64,000 bases of DNA from CAYVQF01 sp964454015 (lineage in GTDB: Bacteria > Myxococcota_A > Bradymonadia > UBA4248): assembly GCA_964454015.1 (NCBI GenBank), contig CAYVQF010000016.1:21828-85827 (forward strand), in the 5' to 3' direction. The position numbers were made by a program, and so were the translations under genes. Numbering within the stretch: position 1 is the first letter of the stretch; each line of letters opens with the position of its first letter. Positions 15,282 through 24,377 of this stretch are shown in pieces. Below the pieces are notes generated by a model that did not search any database, had not been told where the DNA came from, and worked only from the letters and a program-made list of their open reading frames with translations.

Positions 15282-17753
15282 TCAGACGAGCCCGGCCCAC
15301 GCGCCATCGCCCCGGGCCAAGGCGGCCACCCAATCGGCGGCTTGCCTGATTTCGTCGACGGCCAGCAGGTGACAGGGATGTCCCAGCCGCCGCGCACCGG
15401 CGAGGAGGTGTTCGTAGCGGCGCAGGGCAAAAAAGCTGCGCAACAGCGCCGCCGCTGCCAAAGCACCTGCAGGCGTGTCAGCGCCGATGCTCCTGGCACC
15501 GTGGCAGCACAGGAGATGCCCCGTGAGCTGCAGATAAGGAAAATCGATGAGGCCCTCCATGGCGTGCCATATCGTTTGCCACTGGGGAGGGGACGTGTGC
15601 AAGGTCACAGGGGAACAGGTGGGCTGTTGCGTGGCGATCTGGGTGGCTGCGACGAAGAGACCGAGGGGTTGGACGTCTGCGGCTGGGCTTGTTCGCCACA
15701 GGGGGCCGTCGAGGGTTGACCTCTCGACGCACGCTTCGGTCCAGTAAGCCAGGCGCTCGAGCTCGGCGGCGCCAGTGGCGTGCTGCTGCAACCAGTCGCG
15801 ACAGGCGAGGAGGGCTTCGCTGAGTGGCGGTGCCGACAGGGGCGGAAAAATGCGTCGGTCATGGCGGGTGCGATTCGCCGTGGTGGGCGCGCCGCGGCGC
15901 GCCACCCAGAGGGCCTGTAGGGGGCGGACGTATCGCCCATCGTCGCTGGGATAGATGGGGCAGAGGCCGTGTTCGTCGGCAGCTTGGGCCAAGGTAGGCG
16001 CCCAAGCTTCCAATTCGGCGGCGGTCTTGGCCAAAAAAATCAACTCGACGGCTTGCGCACCGGGAAGGGCGACCAAAAAGGAGGCGCTCTCGGTCAAGGC
16101 GTAGGCTGTAGGCTGGAGCCCAGACAGGTCCGGAAAGAGGGCCGCAAAGTGGGGAGTGGCGAGGCAGCGGGCTAGGGCCGGGAGCAGGGGATCGGGCGGG
16201 CGGGTCGTCGCGGGCGCCGGAGGCGCAAGCGCCGCGGTATCCTGATCCTGCTCGGCCGCAAAGCGCAGCCAAAAGGCCAAGAGGTCTTGGTGTGGCTTCG
16301 GGACGAGCTCGGAGGTGGCGTTGAAGGCCTCGAAGGCCGCTCGTGGCCCCCGAAGGTTGGCGCAGAGCGCAATGGCCTCAGGCGGGAAGGGTTGGGCCAT
16401 GAGCTCGTCCAGAGCGGCCTGGGCCGCGTTGCGCTGGCCACTGGCCAGGGCGCAGCGGCAGCGGGCGAGTGCGGCGTAGGTGGGCGCCGTGATGGGGGGG
16501 CTGCCCTCTGGGGGGTGGAGCCCGGCGCGTTCCCAGAGCAAGGGGCGGGCCCCCGGGTCGTCATGGTCGCCGCCATCGCTGTGGGTGAGCAGGGGGAAGG
16601 GGTCGCATTCGTGGCGCGCCACCATCTGGCAGGCCTGATCAGCCAGCGCGCTGAGGTCATCATTCCAGGCTGGCGTCCGCTCCTGCCCTCGGATCGCGCG
16701 CAGATGGGCCAAGGTCTGATAGGGCATGGCGAGCTCGTCGAGCAAGATCTCGGCGATATAGGCGTGAATCTCTAAGCGCTGCGTGGCATCGGCGCATTTG
16801 CCCAGGGCGCGTCGGAGGGCTTCGAGCGCCGTCGTCGGCTGGGCGAGGGCGCGGGCCGCCTCGGCGGCTTTGATCTCGAAAAATGGCTGACTGGGGCAGC
16901 GGCCGGCCCAGCGCTGGGATTGCTGCATGCATTCGTGCCACTCTTGGGCACTGGCGAGGGCGTGGACCTCGTAGGTGGCGCATGCTTCGGCGCAGGTCTC
17001 GTCGAGGGAGATGCTCTGGCGCAGCTTGGCGATGACGCGCAGGGCTTGGTGCGCTTGGCCGGCGTCGATGAGACAGTGGGCGGCCGAGAGGGCCGCAAAG
17101 GGGTCTCCAGGAAAGGCTTGGTGGGCGCGCAGGAAGGCCTGGGTGGCGCTGGCCGCGTCCCCTTGCTGCAGCCATAGCTTGCCGAGGGTGGACCATGGGC
17201 GGTACCAACGCGGTGCCCACTGGACGAGGGCGTTGAGGGCCTTCTCCCATTGGCGCACTTCTTCGGGTAGCCACGGGCAAGGGGCGAGGACCATCCCCGT
17301 GAGGACGTCTCCCAAACGCCGCAGCGCGGCCATGGCTCGAGCGGGGTCTGGGCCCATGGCCTGCGGGTCGCTTTCGGGCGGCGGCACCTGGGCCTCGCGC
17401 ATGAGGAGATCCAGGCTGGCTACGTTGAGGAAGTTCAGCCCTTCGGCATCGGCGCCGCGCCAACTCAGGGGCACGCCATGGAGCCCGTTGATCGTGGCAT
17501 TGCGGAGCTTGACCCGTTGCAGGTCAGAGCGGGCGATGGAGACGTCTTCGAGATAGGCGCCGGTGAAATCGGCGCCGCTCAGATTGGCGTCGTCGAAGCG
17601 AACGTGGCGCAAGCGCAGGCCGCGCCAGGAGGTTTGGGCCAGTTGCTGTCCGCTGTAGTCGATGTGTGCCACGTCGGCTTCGGCCACAGGAGAGGCCTCT
17701 TGCGTGTTCCTGTCGGCCTTGGTGCGGGGCTTGTTGGGCGGCGTGCTGGCCAT
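15282..17753 (-). CDS. Pentapeptide-repeat and TPR-like protein, 823 aa
   Basis: Residues about 30-105 carry pentapeptide repeats of the A(D/N)LxX type (FDDANLSGADFTGAYLEDVSIARSDLQRVKLRNATINGL), which fold into a quadrilateral beta-helix. Residues about 160-360 look like TPR helices (WSTLGKLWLQQGDAASATQAFLRAHQAFPGDPFAALSAAHCLIDAG is typical). The C-terminal 320 residues are unfamiliar and contain many Trp/His/Cys. No signal peptide is seen. The start at 17753 is chosen for the GAAGGA element 6 nt upstream. It diverges from the helical-repeat gene at 18000 and lies near the eCIS-core gene; pentapeptide proteins are often linked to contractile-injection effectors, but that link is only suggestive here. 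Confidence 0.7.
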   Translation of the reverse strand: MASTPPNKPRTKADRNTQEASPVAEADVAHIDYSGQQLAQTSWRGLRLRHVRFDDANLSGADFTGAYLEDVSIARSDLQRVKLRNATINGLHGVPLSWRGADAEGLNFLNVASLDLLMREAQVPPPESDPQAMGPDPARAMAALRRLGDVLTGMVLAPCPWLPEEVRQWEKALNALVQWAPRWYRPWSTLGKLWLQQGDAASATQAFLRAHQAFPGDPFAALSAAHCLIDAGQAHQALRVIAKLRQSISLDETCAEACATYEVHALASAQEWHECMQQSQRWAGRCPSQPFFEIKAAEAARALAQPTTALEALRRALGKCADATQRLEIHAYIAEILLDELAMPYQTLAHLRAIRGQERTPAWNDDLSALADQACQMVARHECDPFPLLTHSDGGDHDDPGARPLLWERAGLHPPEGSPPITAPTYAALARCRCALASGQRNAAQAALDELMAQPFPPEAIALCANLRGPRAAFEAFNATSELVPKPHQDLLAFWLRFAAEQDQDTAALAPPAPATTRPPDPLLPALARCLATPHFAALFPDLSGLQPTAYALTESASFLVALPGAQAVELIFLAKTAAELEAWAPTLAQAADEHGLCPIYPSDDGRYVRPLQALWVARRGAPTTANRTRHDRRIFPPLSAPPLSEALLACRDWLQQHATGAAELERLAYWTEACVERSTLDGPLWRTSPAADVQPLGLFVAATQIATQQPTCSPVTLHTSPPQWQTIWHAMEGLIDFPYLQLTGHLLCCHGARSIGADTPAGALAAAALLRSFFALRRYEHLLAGARRLGHPCHLLAVDEIRQAADWVAALARGDGAWAGLV

Positions 17754-17887
17754 GGCATGTCCTTCGCGGTTCGGACGAGGCGTCACGGGTCTGCAGGACA
17801 GGTATAGATGATTGTCTTAGGCAAAGCGATGACCCGCGTGGGCGTAGCGCTCCTGACCGTGCGTGGCGAAGATGGCAGCGTGGGGCA

Positions 17888-17917
17888 TTGACACTGGTGA
17901 TGGGGGCAAACTACACC
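17888..17917 (+). promoter_or_regulatory. Candidate promoter for the helical-repeat gene
   Basis: A perfect TTGACA (17888-17893) is followed after 18 bp by TACACC (17912-17917). It lies in the 246-bp divergent region between the pentapeptide gene and the gene starting at 18000. Confidence 0.4.
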
Positions 17918-17999
17918 CATTGCTTTGGGCGGTCGCGTTCCCTTGCCGTGGAGTGGCTGCGGGGCGTGGATGCAAAACGCTATTGGCGGGAGGTGATTG

Positions 18000-19733
18000 A
18001 TGAGCTTTGATGCGCTGTTTGCGGCGACTGAGGCGATGGTAGAGGCGTTGCAGGATGAGGCAAGCCGCGGCAGAGCGCTCGAGGACTTGGAGGGTTGGTT
18101 GAGCGACGCGAGCCTCGAGGGTGGGGCCCACGTCATGCTGCGGGCGGTGGTGGGTCAATCGCTGGCATCCTTGGACAGCGCGGCGGCGCTCAAGATTCTG
18201 CTGTGGCCCGTGCCTGGCGAGGGAGATGATCCCGAGCGCCGCGATGCTGGGTACTTGTGCGAGGTCTATGCAGCGCGCCTCGAAATGCAGGTCCATGGTG
18301 CCGTTGCTGAGGCCCTGGAACGCCTGGAGCGGGTTTTGGCGCGCGCCCTGGCGGCGGGATCGGTGGTGGCAGGCCTGGCCGAGCTGGAGCTGGTGCAGGT
18401 TCATGCGGCGACAGGCGATCTCCTCTCGACGGTAGAGCGGGCGCGGGACCTCTGGCAGCGCATGGTCGACCATGGGAGCGCCGACATTGCTGCGGCTGCT
18501 GCCTACTTCTGTGGCGTCGCCATGCAGCGTCTGGGGCATGCCCGTGACGCCTTGCCTGTGTTAGAGGCAGGCGTGATGGCGCTGGGCGAGGTCAGCGGGC
18601 TGAACGCGGCGGAGCGGCAGAGCGCCGCGGTGGACTTGGTGACCCTGGAGATTGATCTCAATCGCGAGGCTGCTGTCGTGGCCCTGGAGTGTGGCGACAT
18701 CGACAAGGCGCAGCACTACGGCGAGAGGTTGGCTGCCATGGAGACGCCAATGGGCGCGGCGGAAGAGGGGCGGCGTGACTTGGCGCTTCATTTGGTGCGG
18801 GCGCTGGTGGCTGACGCCGCTGACGCGGGCGATGCCGACGCGGTGTTGAGCGCGGCGCTGGAAGTAGCCCTGAGCTGGGAAGAGGCGTCGGCTGAGGTCG
18901 CGCGGGGGCATGTGGTGCCGTTGCTGATGTTGAAGGCGCGTCGCGCCGAAGGGGCCCGAGCGCAGTGTGCCGTATTGCGTGAAGTCTATGGTCGCGTTGG
19001 TGCGACTGAGGCCGATGGGGTGGCGGTGGCGCTGTTGTTGGCGCGCTCGCTCATGGGGCTGGGAGAGAGAGCGGAGGCCAAGGAGATCCTCGATGGGATG
19101 GCTCCGGCCGCGCTGGGGGCAGAACAGCGGGCAGAGTGGTCGCGCTTGATGGGGATGTGGGCGGTGCATGCGGGGGATGAGATCGGGGGCGTGGAGTGGT
19201 TGCAGCAAGCAGTGGCGTTGGATAGCCATCAGAACAACTACCGGGCCTTGCTCGGGGATCACTTGCGCTTGGCCGCGGTCCACCGCCGCTGTGGACGTTT
19301 GGCGTTGGCGGCGCAACACCTGCAGGATGCGCAGCGCTGCGGTGGCCTAGGTGGTATCGAAGACCACGCTTTGTTGATCGAGGCGGCGAACCAGGCGCTC
19401 TTGGGTGATGCGGCGGCTCAGTCGGAAGCGTTGCAGCTTCTGCGCGGCTGTTCAGACGCGATGATCCCTGCAGGCTATTTGGTCAGCCATGCCTTGGTGC
19501 TCGCCATGTTGGAGAAAGGTCTGAGCAGCGTCGAGGAGGCCCCAAAGCTGTTGCGTCGCGCCCTGGCTCAGGTCGAGGGAGACGGGCTGCATCAGCGGGC
19601 GTTGGCCTTGCTGGATTGTTTGCAGGGGCTGGGGGTGTCCCTGGACGACGACGAGTTGGCGCGTTTGTCGCGTTTGCGGGAGGTGTTCCAAGACCGCTTG
19701 GAGACGCTCTGGGACGATCCGAAGTGGCTGTAG
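18000..19733 (+). CDS. Helical-repeat (TPR-like) protein, 577 aa
   Basis: A long, soluble, Ala/Leu-rich protein built of helix pairs over its full length (for example LERVLARALAAGSVVAGLAELELVQVHAATGDLL and GERAEAKEILDGMAPAALGAEQRAEWSRLMGMWAVHAG), consistent with degenerate TPR repeats. No signal peptide, transmembrane helix or enzymatic motif is visible. GGGAGG lies 6 nt before the ATG. It precedes the eCIS-core gene on the same strand but is separated by a terminator-like hairpin and 247 bp, so co-transcription is uncertain. A scaffolding role is the most that can be said. Confidence 0.65.
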   Translation: MSFDALFAATEAMVEALQDEASRGRALEDLEGWLSDASLEGGAHVMLRAVVGQSLASLDSAAALKILLWPVPGEGDDPERRDAGYLCEVYAARLEMQVHGAVAEALERLERVLARALAAGSVVAGLAELELVQVHAATGDLLSTVERARDLWQRMVDHGSADIAAAAAYFCGVAMQRLGHARDALPVLEAGVMALGEVSGLNAAERQSAAVDLVTLEIDLNREAAVVALECGDIDKAQHYGERLAAMETPMGAAEEGRRDLALHLVRALVADAADAGDADAVLSAALEVALSWEEASAEVARGHVVPLLMLKARRAEGARAQCAVLREVYGRVGATEADGVAVALLLARSLMGLGERAEAKEILDGMAPAALGAEQRAEWSRLMGMWAVHAGDEIGGVEWLQQAVALDSHQNNYRALLGDHLRLAAVHRRCGRLALAAQHLQDAQRCGGLGGIEDHALLIEAANQALLGDAAAQSEALQLLRGCSDAMIPAGYLVSHALVLAMLEKGLSSVEEAPKLLRRALAQVEGDGLHQRALALLDCLQGLGVSLDDDELARLSRLREVFQDRLETLWDDPKWL

Positions 19734-19757
19734 CGTCACCCGGACGCGACGCTTTTT
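19732..19757 (+). terminator. Candidate rho-independent terminator
   Basis: AGCGTC (19732-19737) pairs with GACGCT (19748-19753) and is followed by a T-run ending at 19757. It overlaps the stop codon of the helical-repeat gene. The stem is short, so efficiency may be partial. Confidence 0.45.
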
Positions 19758-19980
19758 CTCCTCCTGAGACTTGGCGTCAATGTTGCTTGGCTTTTGGTGC
19801 TTTGGGGCTTTGGCGCGTTACCGCAGGTGATGCGGTGCCGGATGCAACCACAGTCTCAGCACGATGCCGTTGTGGCGAGTTCTGCGCGAGTGTGACAAGT
19901 CGTCTCAGTGTTGGGTGACAGGACAGACCTTCTGGCCCCGTGAATGGGTCGCTGAAGGTAGTGAGAGAGGGAGGAAGGCC

Positions 19981-21429
19981 GTGGCAGATGAACAGAAGCT
20001 CATGAGCCCCGAAGAAGCAGCCGCGTTGGCCTCACAAGCCCCCCCCCACCGTGATCTTGGCACCAAGGATGGGCCTGAGGGTGGTGGCGGTGCTGAGGCT
20101 GGTGTCGTTGAGAGCGCCGAGGTGGCTGACAAAGCTGACATGGGCAAAGGGGCGGAGCCCTTGGCCCAAGGCGAGCACGAGAAGGAAGGTGGGGAGGCGA
20201 GCCAGGAAGAGCTCGTGCCGCTACCTTCAGATATTCAAGTCCAGTTTCCCGATGTCGACTTGTCGGGGGTGACGGTGGTACTCAATTCTCCCCAAGCTGA
20301 GGAGAAGGGGGTCGATGGTTTTGCCTTAGGGACGGTCATCCACGTCGCGCCCAATGTAGCGGACCAGAAAGCCGTGCTGCGCCATGAGGCGGCGCATGTC
20401 GTGCAACAGATGAAGGGCGACGAGACGGCGAAGCGTGAAGCCGGTGAGGAACTGGACAAGGCCGACGCCAGCGAGCTAGATGCTGCCAAGGGCGCGGACG
20501 GCGAGGGCCAGGAGGGTCAAGGCGAGCCGGCTGGTCAGGAAAAAGGCCAGGCGGCGGGGCCAGCCGCGGCCGAGCCTGAGAAGGACGGTGGCGCACCCCA
20601 GGCAGAGCTGGAGGGAGAAGCCTCGGCGGCAGAGGGCGGGCAGGCGACGCCTGAAACCGCGTTGAGCGCTGCGCCGACTGGTGAGGCCCAGAATCGCGAG
20701 ACGGAGACGACGGAGTCGCGCTTACCGGCCGCTTCATTCACGATCGAGAATGGTGCCGTGCGTTTGGATTCCATCGCCGGAGAGATTTCTCAAGACATTC
20801 TCGAGGCGGAGTGGCAGGAGCGCACCATCTTCGAGGGCAACCACACCTTCCGCTTCCCTGCTTTTCCTGTGGCTGGGGTTTATGTGGCGGCGGGGGTTGC
20901 GTTCAAGCCGTCGGCCTCGCTGAGCATCCGCGGCCAGTACAGTTGGAACGCTGGCGATCGCGAGTACTCGGTAACGGGCGCGATTGTGGGTTCGATTTCG
21001 GGCGCGCTGACGGGCTATGTCGAGGGTGGCGCGGCGTTGGATGCGGTGATTCAGGCCGGTGGTGTTGGTCTGCGCGGCTCACTCACGGCGTCGGCGACGG
21101 CCTCGGTGAGCCGTTCGGTCCGTTTCACCTACAAGCCGGGTCAGGGCTTCAATTGGGCGGTGACGCCCTTTGACATCGACATTGCGGCCCAATTGCAGGC
21201 TGCCTTGACCTTGCGCAGTTGGACGCGCGGCTGGTTTTCCAACAAGGCTTGGGAGTGGACCTTTGCCAATCTGGATATCGCCTATTTGACCGGGGGGAAG
21301 GTGATGCTCGAGATGGGTAGCCGCAATGGTCGTGGCGCTGGCGTGACCTTCGCTGGCACGCGTCCAGGTCGGGTGGGCTGGGGCTCACCTCCTGCTCCCA
21401 CGGAGCGCAATGGTCGCCGCCTGAACTGA
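19981..21429 (+). CDS. Orphan eCIS-core (DUF4157) domain protein, 482 aa
   Basis: Residues 80-145 match the eCIS-core/DUF4157 domain: PDVDLSGVTVVLNS, then GFALGTVIHVAP, then RHEAAHVVQQ with a complete HExxH zinc-site motif at 135-139. In known cases this domain marks proteins associated with extracellular contractile injection systems or large toxins. Before it lies an acidic Ser/Glu/Gly-rich segment, and after it a 100-residue low-complexity Glu/Gly/Ala/Gln linker. The C-terminal 210 residues form an unfamiliar beta-rich domain with many Ala/Gly/Ser repeats (GALTGYVEGGAALDAVIQAGG). The start is a GTG with GGAGG six bases upstream. No signal peptide is present and no sheath, tube or baseplate gene is in the window, so the delivery route is unknown. 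Confidence 0.8.
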   Translation: MADEQKLMSPEEAAALASQAPPHRDLGTKDGPEGGGGAEAGVVESAEVADKADMGKGAEPLAQGEHEKEGGEASQEELVPLPSDIQVQFPDVDLSGVTVVLNSPQAEEKGVDGFALGTVIHVAPNVADQKAVLRHEAAHVVQQMKGDETAKREAGEELDKADASELDAAKGADGEGQEGQGEPAGQEKGQAAGPAAAEPEKDGGAPQAELEGEASAAEGGQATPETALSAAPTGEAQNRETETTESRLPAASFTIENGAVRLDSIAGEISQDILEAEWQERTIFEGNHTFRFPAFPVAGVYVAAGVAFKPSASLSIRGQYSWNAGDREYSVTGAIVGSISGALTGYVEGGAALDAVIQAGGVGLRGSLTASATASVSRSVRFTYKPGQGFNWAVTPFDIDIAAQLQAALTLRSWTRGWFSNKAWEWTFANLDIAYLTGGKVMLEMGSRNGRGAGVTFAGTRPGRVGWGSPPAPTERNGRRLN

Positions 21430-21431
21430 TG

Positions 21432-21458
21432 GCCCAAGACGCGCCGAGCGCGCTGGGC
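21432..21458. terminator. Hairpin between convergent genes
   Basis: GCCCA (21432-21436) and CGCGC (21440-21444) pair with GCGCG (21448-21452) and TGGGC (21454-21458) across a 3-nt loop. It lies in the 43-bp gap between two converging genes and could end transcription from both sides, though it lacks a T-tract. Confidence 0.4.
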
Positions 21459-21472
21459 TAATGGGGCGTGGA

Positions 21473-23164
21473 TCAAAGAAAAGGGTTTCCCTGACCGTCG
21501 CTTTGCTCTGCAGGGGTTGCGATCCACCCGTTGCCTAGGTCTTCAGGCAAGTAGCCTTTGAGTGAAGGCGCTGAGGCGGCGTCCCAGGACCAGGAGAGCA
21601 CCAGGGAGTCACTCGAAGCAAAGAGCATCTCGCTTGGCTGGTGTAGGGCGGCTGCGCGGATGCCGTCGAGGTGGCAGATGGGGTCGCGGCGGGGCTGACC
21701 ATCGAAGGTGTCGAGGAAGTGAACGACGCCGTCGAGGCCCACCGAGAGGAAACCTTGGCCTCCAAGCTGTTCAAAGAGGCGGCTGACTTTTCCGCGGTGC
21801 ACGGCGCGGTGCCAGAGGGGCTGGGCTTGGTTCCAGCGCCCAAGTGCCAGGGAGCCATCGGCGAAGGCAGCGATGAATCGTTCGCGCACGTGCATGGTGA
21901 AGTGGGTCACGGGGCCTCGGCGCCAGGCGCATTTTTCCGCCAGTTCCAGGGTACCGATATCCCAGAGGAGGATGGTTCCGTCCTCGCCGCCGCTGGCGAG
22001 GAAGCGGCCTTCGGGTAAGAAATGCAGGGCGCTGATGGGGCCGTGGTGGCCGTGGAGCTCACCGAGGGGGCGGTCCTCTTCAAGTGACCATAGGCGAATG
22101 CGCCCGTCGCACTCGCCGGCGGCGAAGATGTAGCCGAAGGGGCTGAAGGCGATGACGGCCTGTTTGGCTCGCAGCCCGGGCCAGGACTTCAAGCGCTGCC
22201 CGGTGGTGACGTCCCAGAGGTGCATGAAGCCGTCGTTGCCGGCCGAGATGAACTCACGGGTGTCTGGTCGGAAAGCGAGGGCGGTGATGGCCCCGCGCTG
22301 GGCGTTGAGCTGATGCAGGGTGGCGCCACTCTCTCGTGCCACGATGTCCACAGAGCCGTCGTATCTGCCGATGACCAGGCTTTCGGCCTTGGCGTCGATG
22401 GACAAGGCGGTGACGGAGCGCGGATTGATGGGCGGGAGATCGCGTTCGATGGCGCGCAGCACATCGCGCAGGGCGCAGGCATCGGGGAAGGGCTGCTCTG
22501 CTTCAAGGCGGCGACAGCGGTGCAAGACCGCCGCGAAGAGTGGAGAGAGGGGCAGGGCCGTTCGCGGCAGAGCTTCGTCGGGAGTGCTAAGAGGCTTGCC
22601 TGCCAGGATTTCCCGCATGACCTTGCCGAAGCCATGGATGTCTTGGTGGGGCGTGAAAGGTGTCTCGGGACCGACTTCGGCGCCAAAGGCCAGGACTTTC
22701 ACTCTGGGGCTGCCTTGGGCGTCGGGCATGACCAGGAGCTTGCGCGCCGAGAGTGCGCCGTGCCAGAGTCTTTTCTCGTGCCCACAGGCCAGGGCCTCTG
22801 CCATGTCGAGGGCGATGTGGAGGAGGTGATGCTGACTCAGTGGGAGAAAGAGCAGATCTGCCAGTTTGCGCCCAACCATCCACTCGCGGGCGACATAGTA
22901 GAGTCCGGTGTGTGGATCGAAGCCGCCATCGTGGACATGGGGCAAGGCGGGGCTAGAGAGCTGGGCCAGGGTCAAGGCCTCGCGGTAGGGCGGTGCGTGG
23001 GTCAGGTCATCGTGGGTGCAGGGCCACAGCCACAGCGCGACCTCTCGGCGAAGAAAGGTGTCATGGGCGTAGAAGAAGGCGGCGGCGTCGCTGTGTTCGG
23101 CGAGGGCGATGATGTGGTATTTGGCCGCGAAATGCGTGTCGATGTAGGTCGTCGGCTCCCACAT
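21473..23164 (-). CDS. Pseudokinase with C-terminal WD40 propeller, 563 aa
   Basis: Residues 13-235 have the outline of a Hanks-type kinase (KYHIIALAEHSDAAAFFYAHDTFLRREVALWLW, GLYYVAREWMVGRKLADLL, DIHGFGKVMREILAG) but have lost all catalytic residues. The VAIK lysine is replaced in ALWLW, HRDLKPxN reads HGALSARKL (135-143), and DFG reads AFG. Residues 250-540 are about seven WD40 blades (FISAGNDGFMHLWDV, IFAAGECDGRIRLWSL, FLASGGEDGTILLWDI). It is probably a regulatory scaffold that binds a ligand or partner through both domains. The start at 23164 is preceded by GAGGAG. No transmembrane segment is present. A second pseudokinase with the same losses lies at 40153-42207. Confidence 0.85.
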   Translation of the reverse strand: MWEPTTYIDTHFAAKYHIIALAEHSDAAAFFYAHDTFLRREVALWLWPCTHDDLTHAPPYREALTLAQLSSPALPHVHDGGFDPHTGLYYVAREWMVGRKLADLLFLPLSQHHLLHIALDMAEALACGHEKRLWHGALSARKLLVMPDAQGSPRVKVLAFGAEVGPETPFTPHQDIHGFGKVMREILAGKPLSTPDEALPRTALPLSPLFAAVLHRCRRLEAEQPFPDACALRDVLRAIERDLPPINPRSVTALSIDAKAESLVIGRYDGSVDIVARESGATLHQLNAQRGAITALAFRPDTREFISAGNDGFMHLWDVTTGQRLKSWPGLRAKQAVIAFSPFGYIFAAGECDGRIRLWSLEEDRPLGELHGHHGPISALHFLPEGRFLASGGEDGTILLWDIGTLELAEKCAWRRGPVTHFTMHVRERFIAAFADGSLALGRWNQAQPLWHRAVHRGKVSRLFEQLGGQGFLSVGLDGVVHFLDTFDGQPRRDPICHLDGIRAAALHQPSEMLFASSDSLVLSWSWDAASAPSLKGYLPEDLGNGWIATPAEQSDGQGNPFL

Positions 23165-23287
23165 GCCGGGTCGCTCCTCAAGCAAATAGGTGGCAGCTTC
23201 GAGCAGAAAAGTGGCCGACGGGACAGGCGCACCAGTTTTCTATCGTGTGCAGTTGGGGGGTGGGGAGCGGCAAAAAAGGAGGGGGGG

Positions 23288-24277
23288 TCAAAACATCTCT
23301 TCCAGGGAGAGTGGACTCAAGGCTTGCAGCTCAAAGTTGAGTTGAAGGCTCTGGCTCACCTGCTCTGGGCCTTGGTGGATATTCTGTTCGAAACGGAGCT
23401 CTCCGTGGCTGGCCGTCACGCGCCCGTGGGCAAGGTCAAGGGTCGACGTGACCTTGCCTTCGCCGCTGCCCTTAATGGCAGCGCGCCCAATGTTTCCATC
23501 GAGCTCCAGGGCGGTCGTGGTGTCGAGGCGGGCGTAGGCGTCGGGTTCCTCATAGCGCACCATTTGCACCATGTTGGTGGAGACGGCACCACGTTCGCTG
23601 GACTTCCATTGTCCTTCTCGCTGCCAGTGGGAACCAGGGGCGACGTTTTCGGCCGCGAGGGGTGGATAGGCCTGGCGCAGGACGTCAACCAGCAGGGAGA
23701 GCATGCGTCTGACTTGTGGGTTGATGGTGACGAGGCTAGCGTCGGCCTCAAAACCGGTGACTGGGTCGAAGACGACGACCAAGCGGATGCCTTCAAGGAG
23801 GGTGTTGACCGCAGGCAAAGCAACGCTATCGCCATTGCTGTCGACGCGGATGGAGAAGTCGGTGAAGGAGATGAAGACCTTGGAGGGGTCGCGCAGGTTG
23901 GGTTCGAGGAGGGCCGTGGCCGAGAGGGCCGTGGTGACTGTCGAAGTGCTGTCTTTGCGGGTGAAGACGACTTTTTGGGTAATGGAGAGTTGGTTGCGGA
24001 GGACCAAGTCTTCACTGGGTGGCGCGTAGCGCAGTGGCTTTTGGGTGCCCTGTGCAGGTTGGGTCACGGTGAAGTCAGCCTGGTCCAGGGAGGGGGCTGG
24101 AATGGCAGGGTAGGCGGTGAGGTTGGCTGGGGTTGCGGGCGGAAGATGAGAGGCGGCCGGCTCAATGATGAGCAAAGAGATGCCGACGGCGAGCATGGCG
24201 GTGAAGACGATGAGGAGGGCAAGAGGCTGAGTGAGTCGTCCCTTCTGTGGAGACGACGTCTCGTGGCTGCTGGGCAT
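23288..24277 (-). CDS. Membrane-anchored periplasmic protein downstream of gltJ, 329 aa
   Basis: One N-terminal transmembrane helix (QPLALLIVFTAMLAVGISLLII) is followed by a Pro-rich spacer and a beta-rich domain of about 250 residues (LSITQKVVFTRKDSTSTVTTAL, VAPGSHWQREGQWKSSERG, RVTASHGELRFEQNI). The long alternating strands with a late PGSxW segment resemble DUF6263-type lipocalin-like domains. It lies downstream of the gltJ-like gene after a 9-bp hairpin; the start at 24277 is chosen because the hairpin would otherwise be coding, though its ribosome site is weak. It could be an extra component of the gliding or envelope complex, which is inferred from position only. Confidence 0.6.
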   Translation of the reverse strand: MPSSHETSSPQKGRLTQPLALLIVFTAMLAVGISLLIIEPAASHLPPATPANLTAYPAIPAPSLDQADFTVTQPAQGTQKPLRYAPPSEDLVLRNQLSITQKVVFTRKDSTSTVTTALSATALLEPNLRDPSKVFISFTDFSIRVDSNGDSVALPAVNTLLEGIRLVVVFDPVTGFEADASLVTINPQVRRMLSLLVDVLRQAYPPLAAENVAPGSHWQREGQWKSSERGAVSTNMVQMVRYEEPDAYARLDTTTALELDGNIGRAAIKGSGEGKVTSTLDLAHGRVTASHGELRFEQNIHQGPEQVSQSLQLNFELQALSPLSLEEMF

Positions 24278-24297
24278 GATGGGTGATGCCTTTTTTT

Positions 24298-24322
24298 CGA
24301 GCGCACAGTTTTTGTGCGCTCG
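24298..24322 (-). promoter_or_regulatory. Intercistronic hairpin after gltJ
   Basis: CGAGCGCAC (24298-24306) pairs with GTGCGCTCG (24314-24322) around a 7-nt loop. On the transcript it is followed by an A-run rather than a U-run, so it is not a classical terminator. It may protect or process the mRNA between gltJ and the next gene. Confidence 0.45.
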
Positions 24323-24377
24323 CGTTGGAGAGGGAGCGGCAGGGGGGACGGGCCGCCACGCTCGTTGCAATATTTAA

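Noticed and set aside
19760..19900. Sigma-54 promoter upstream of the eCIS-core gene
   Set aside because: TGGC and GC elements exist but their spacing is one or two bases off the required GG-N10-GC.
22220..24286. A 688-codon open frame on the plus strand
   Set aside because: It lies antisense to the pseudokinase-WD40 gene and the gene downstream of gltJ, both of which have recognisable domains. Long antisense frames are expected at this GC content.
24298..24322. A rho-independent terminator after gltJ
   Set aside because: The hairpin is perfect, but the run next to it is A on the transcript, not U.
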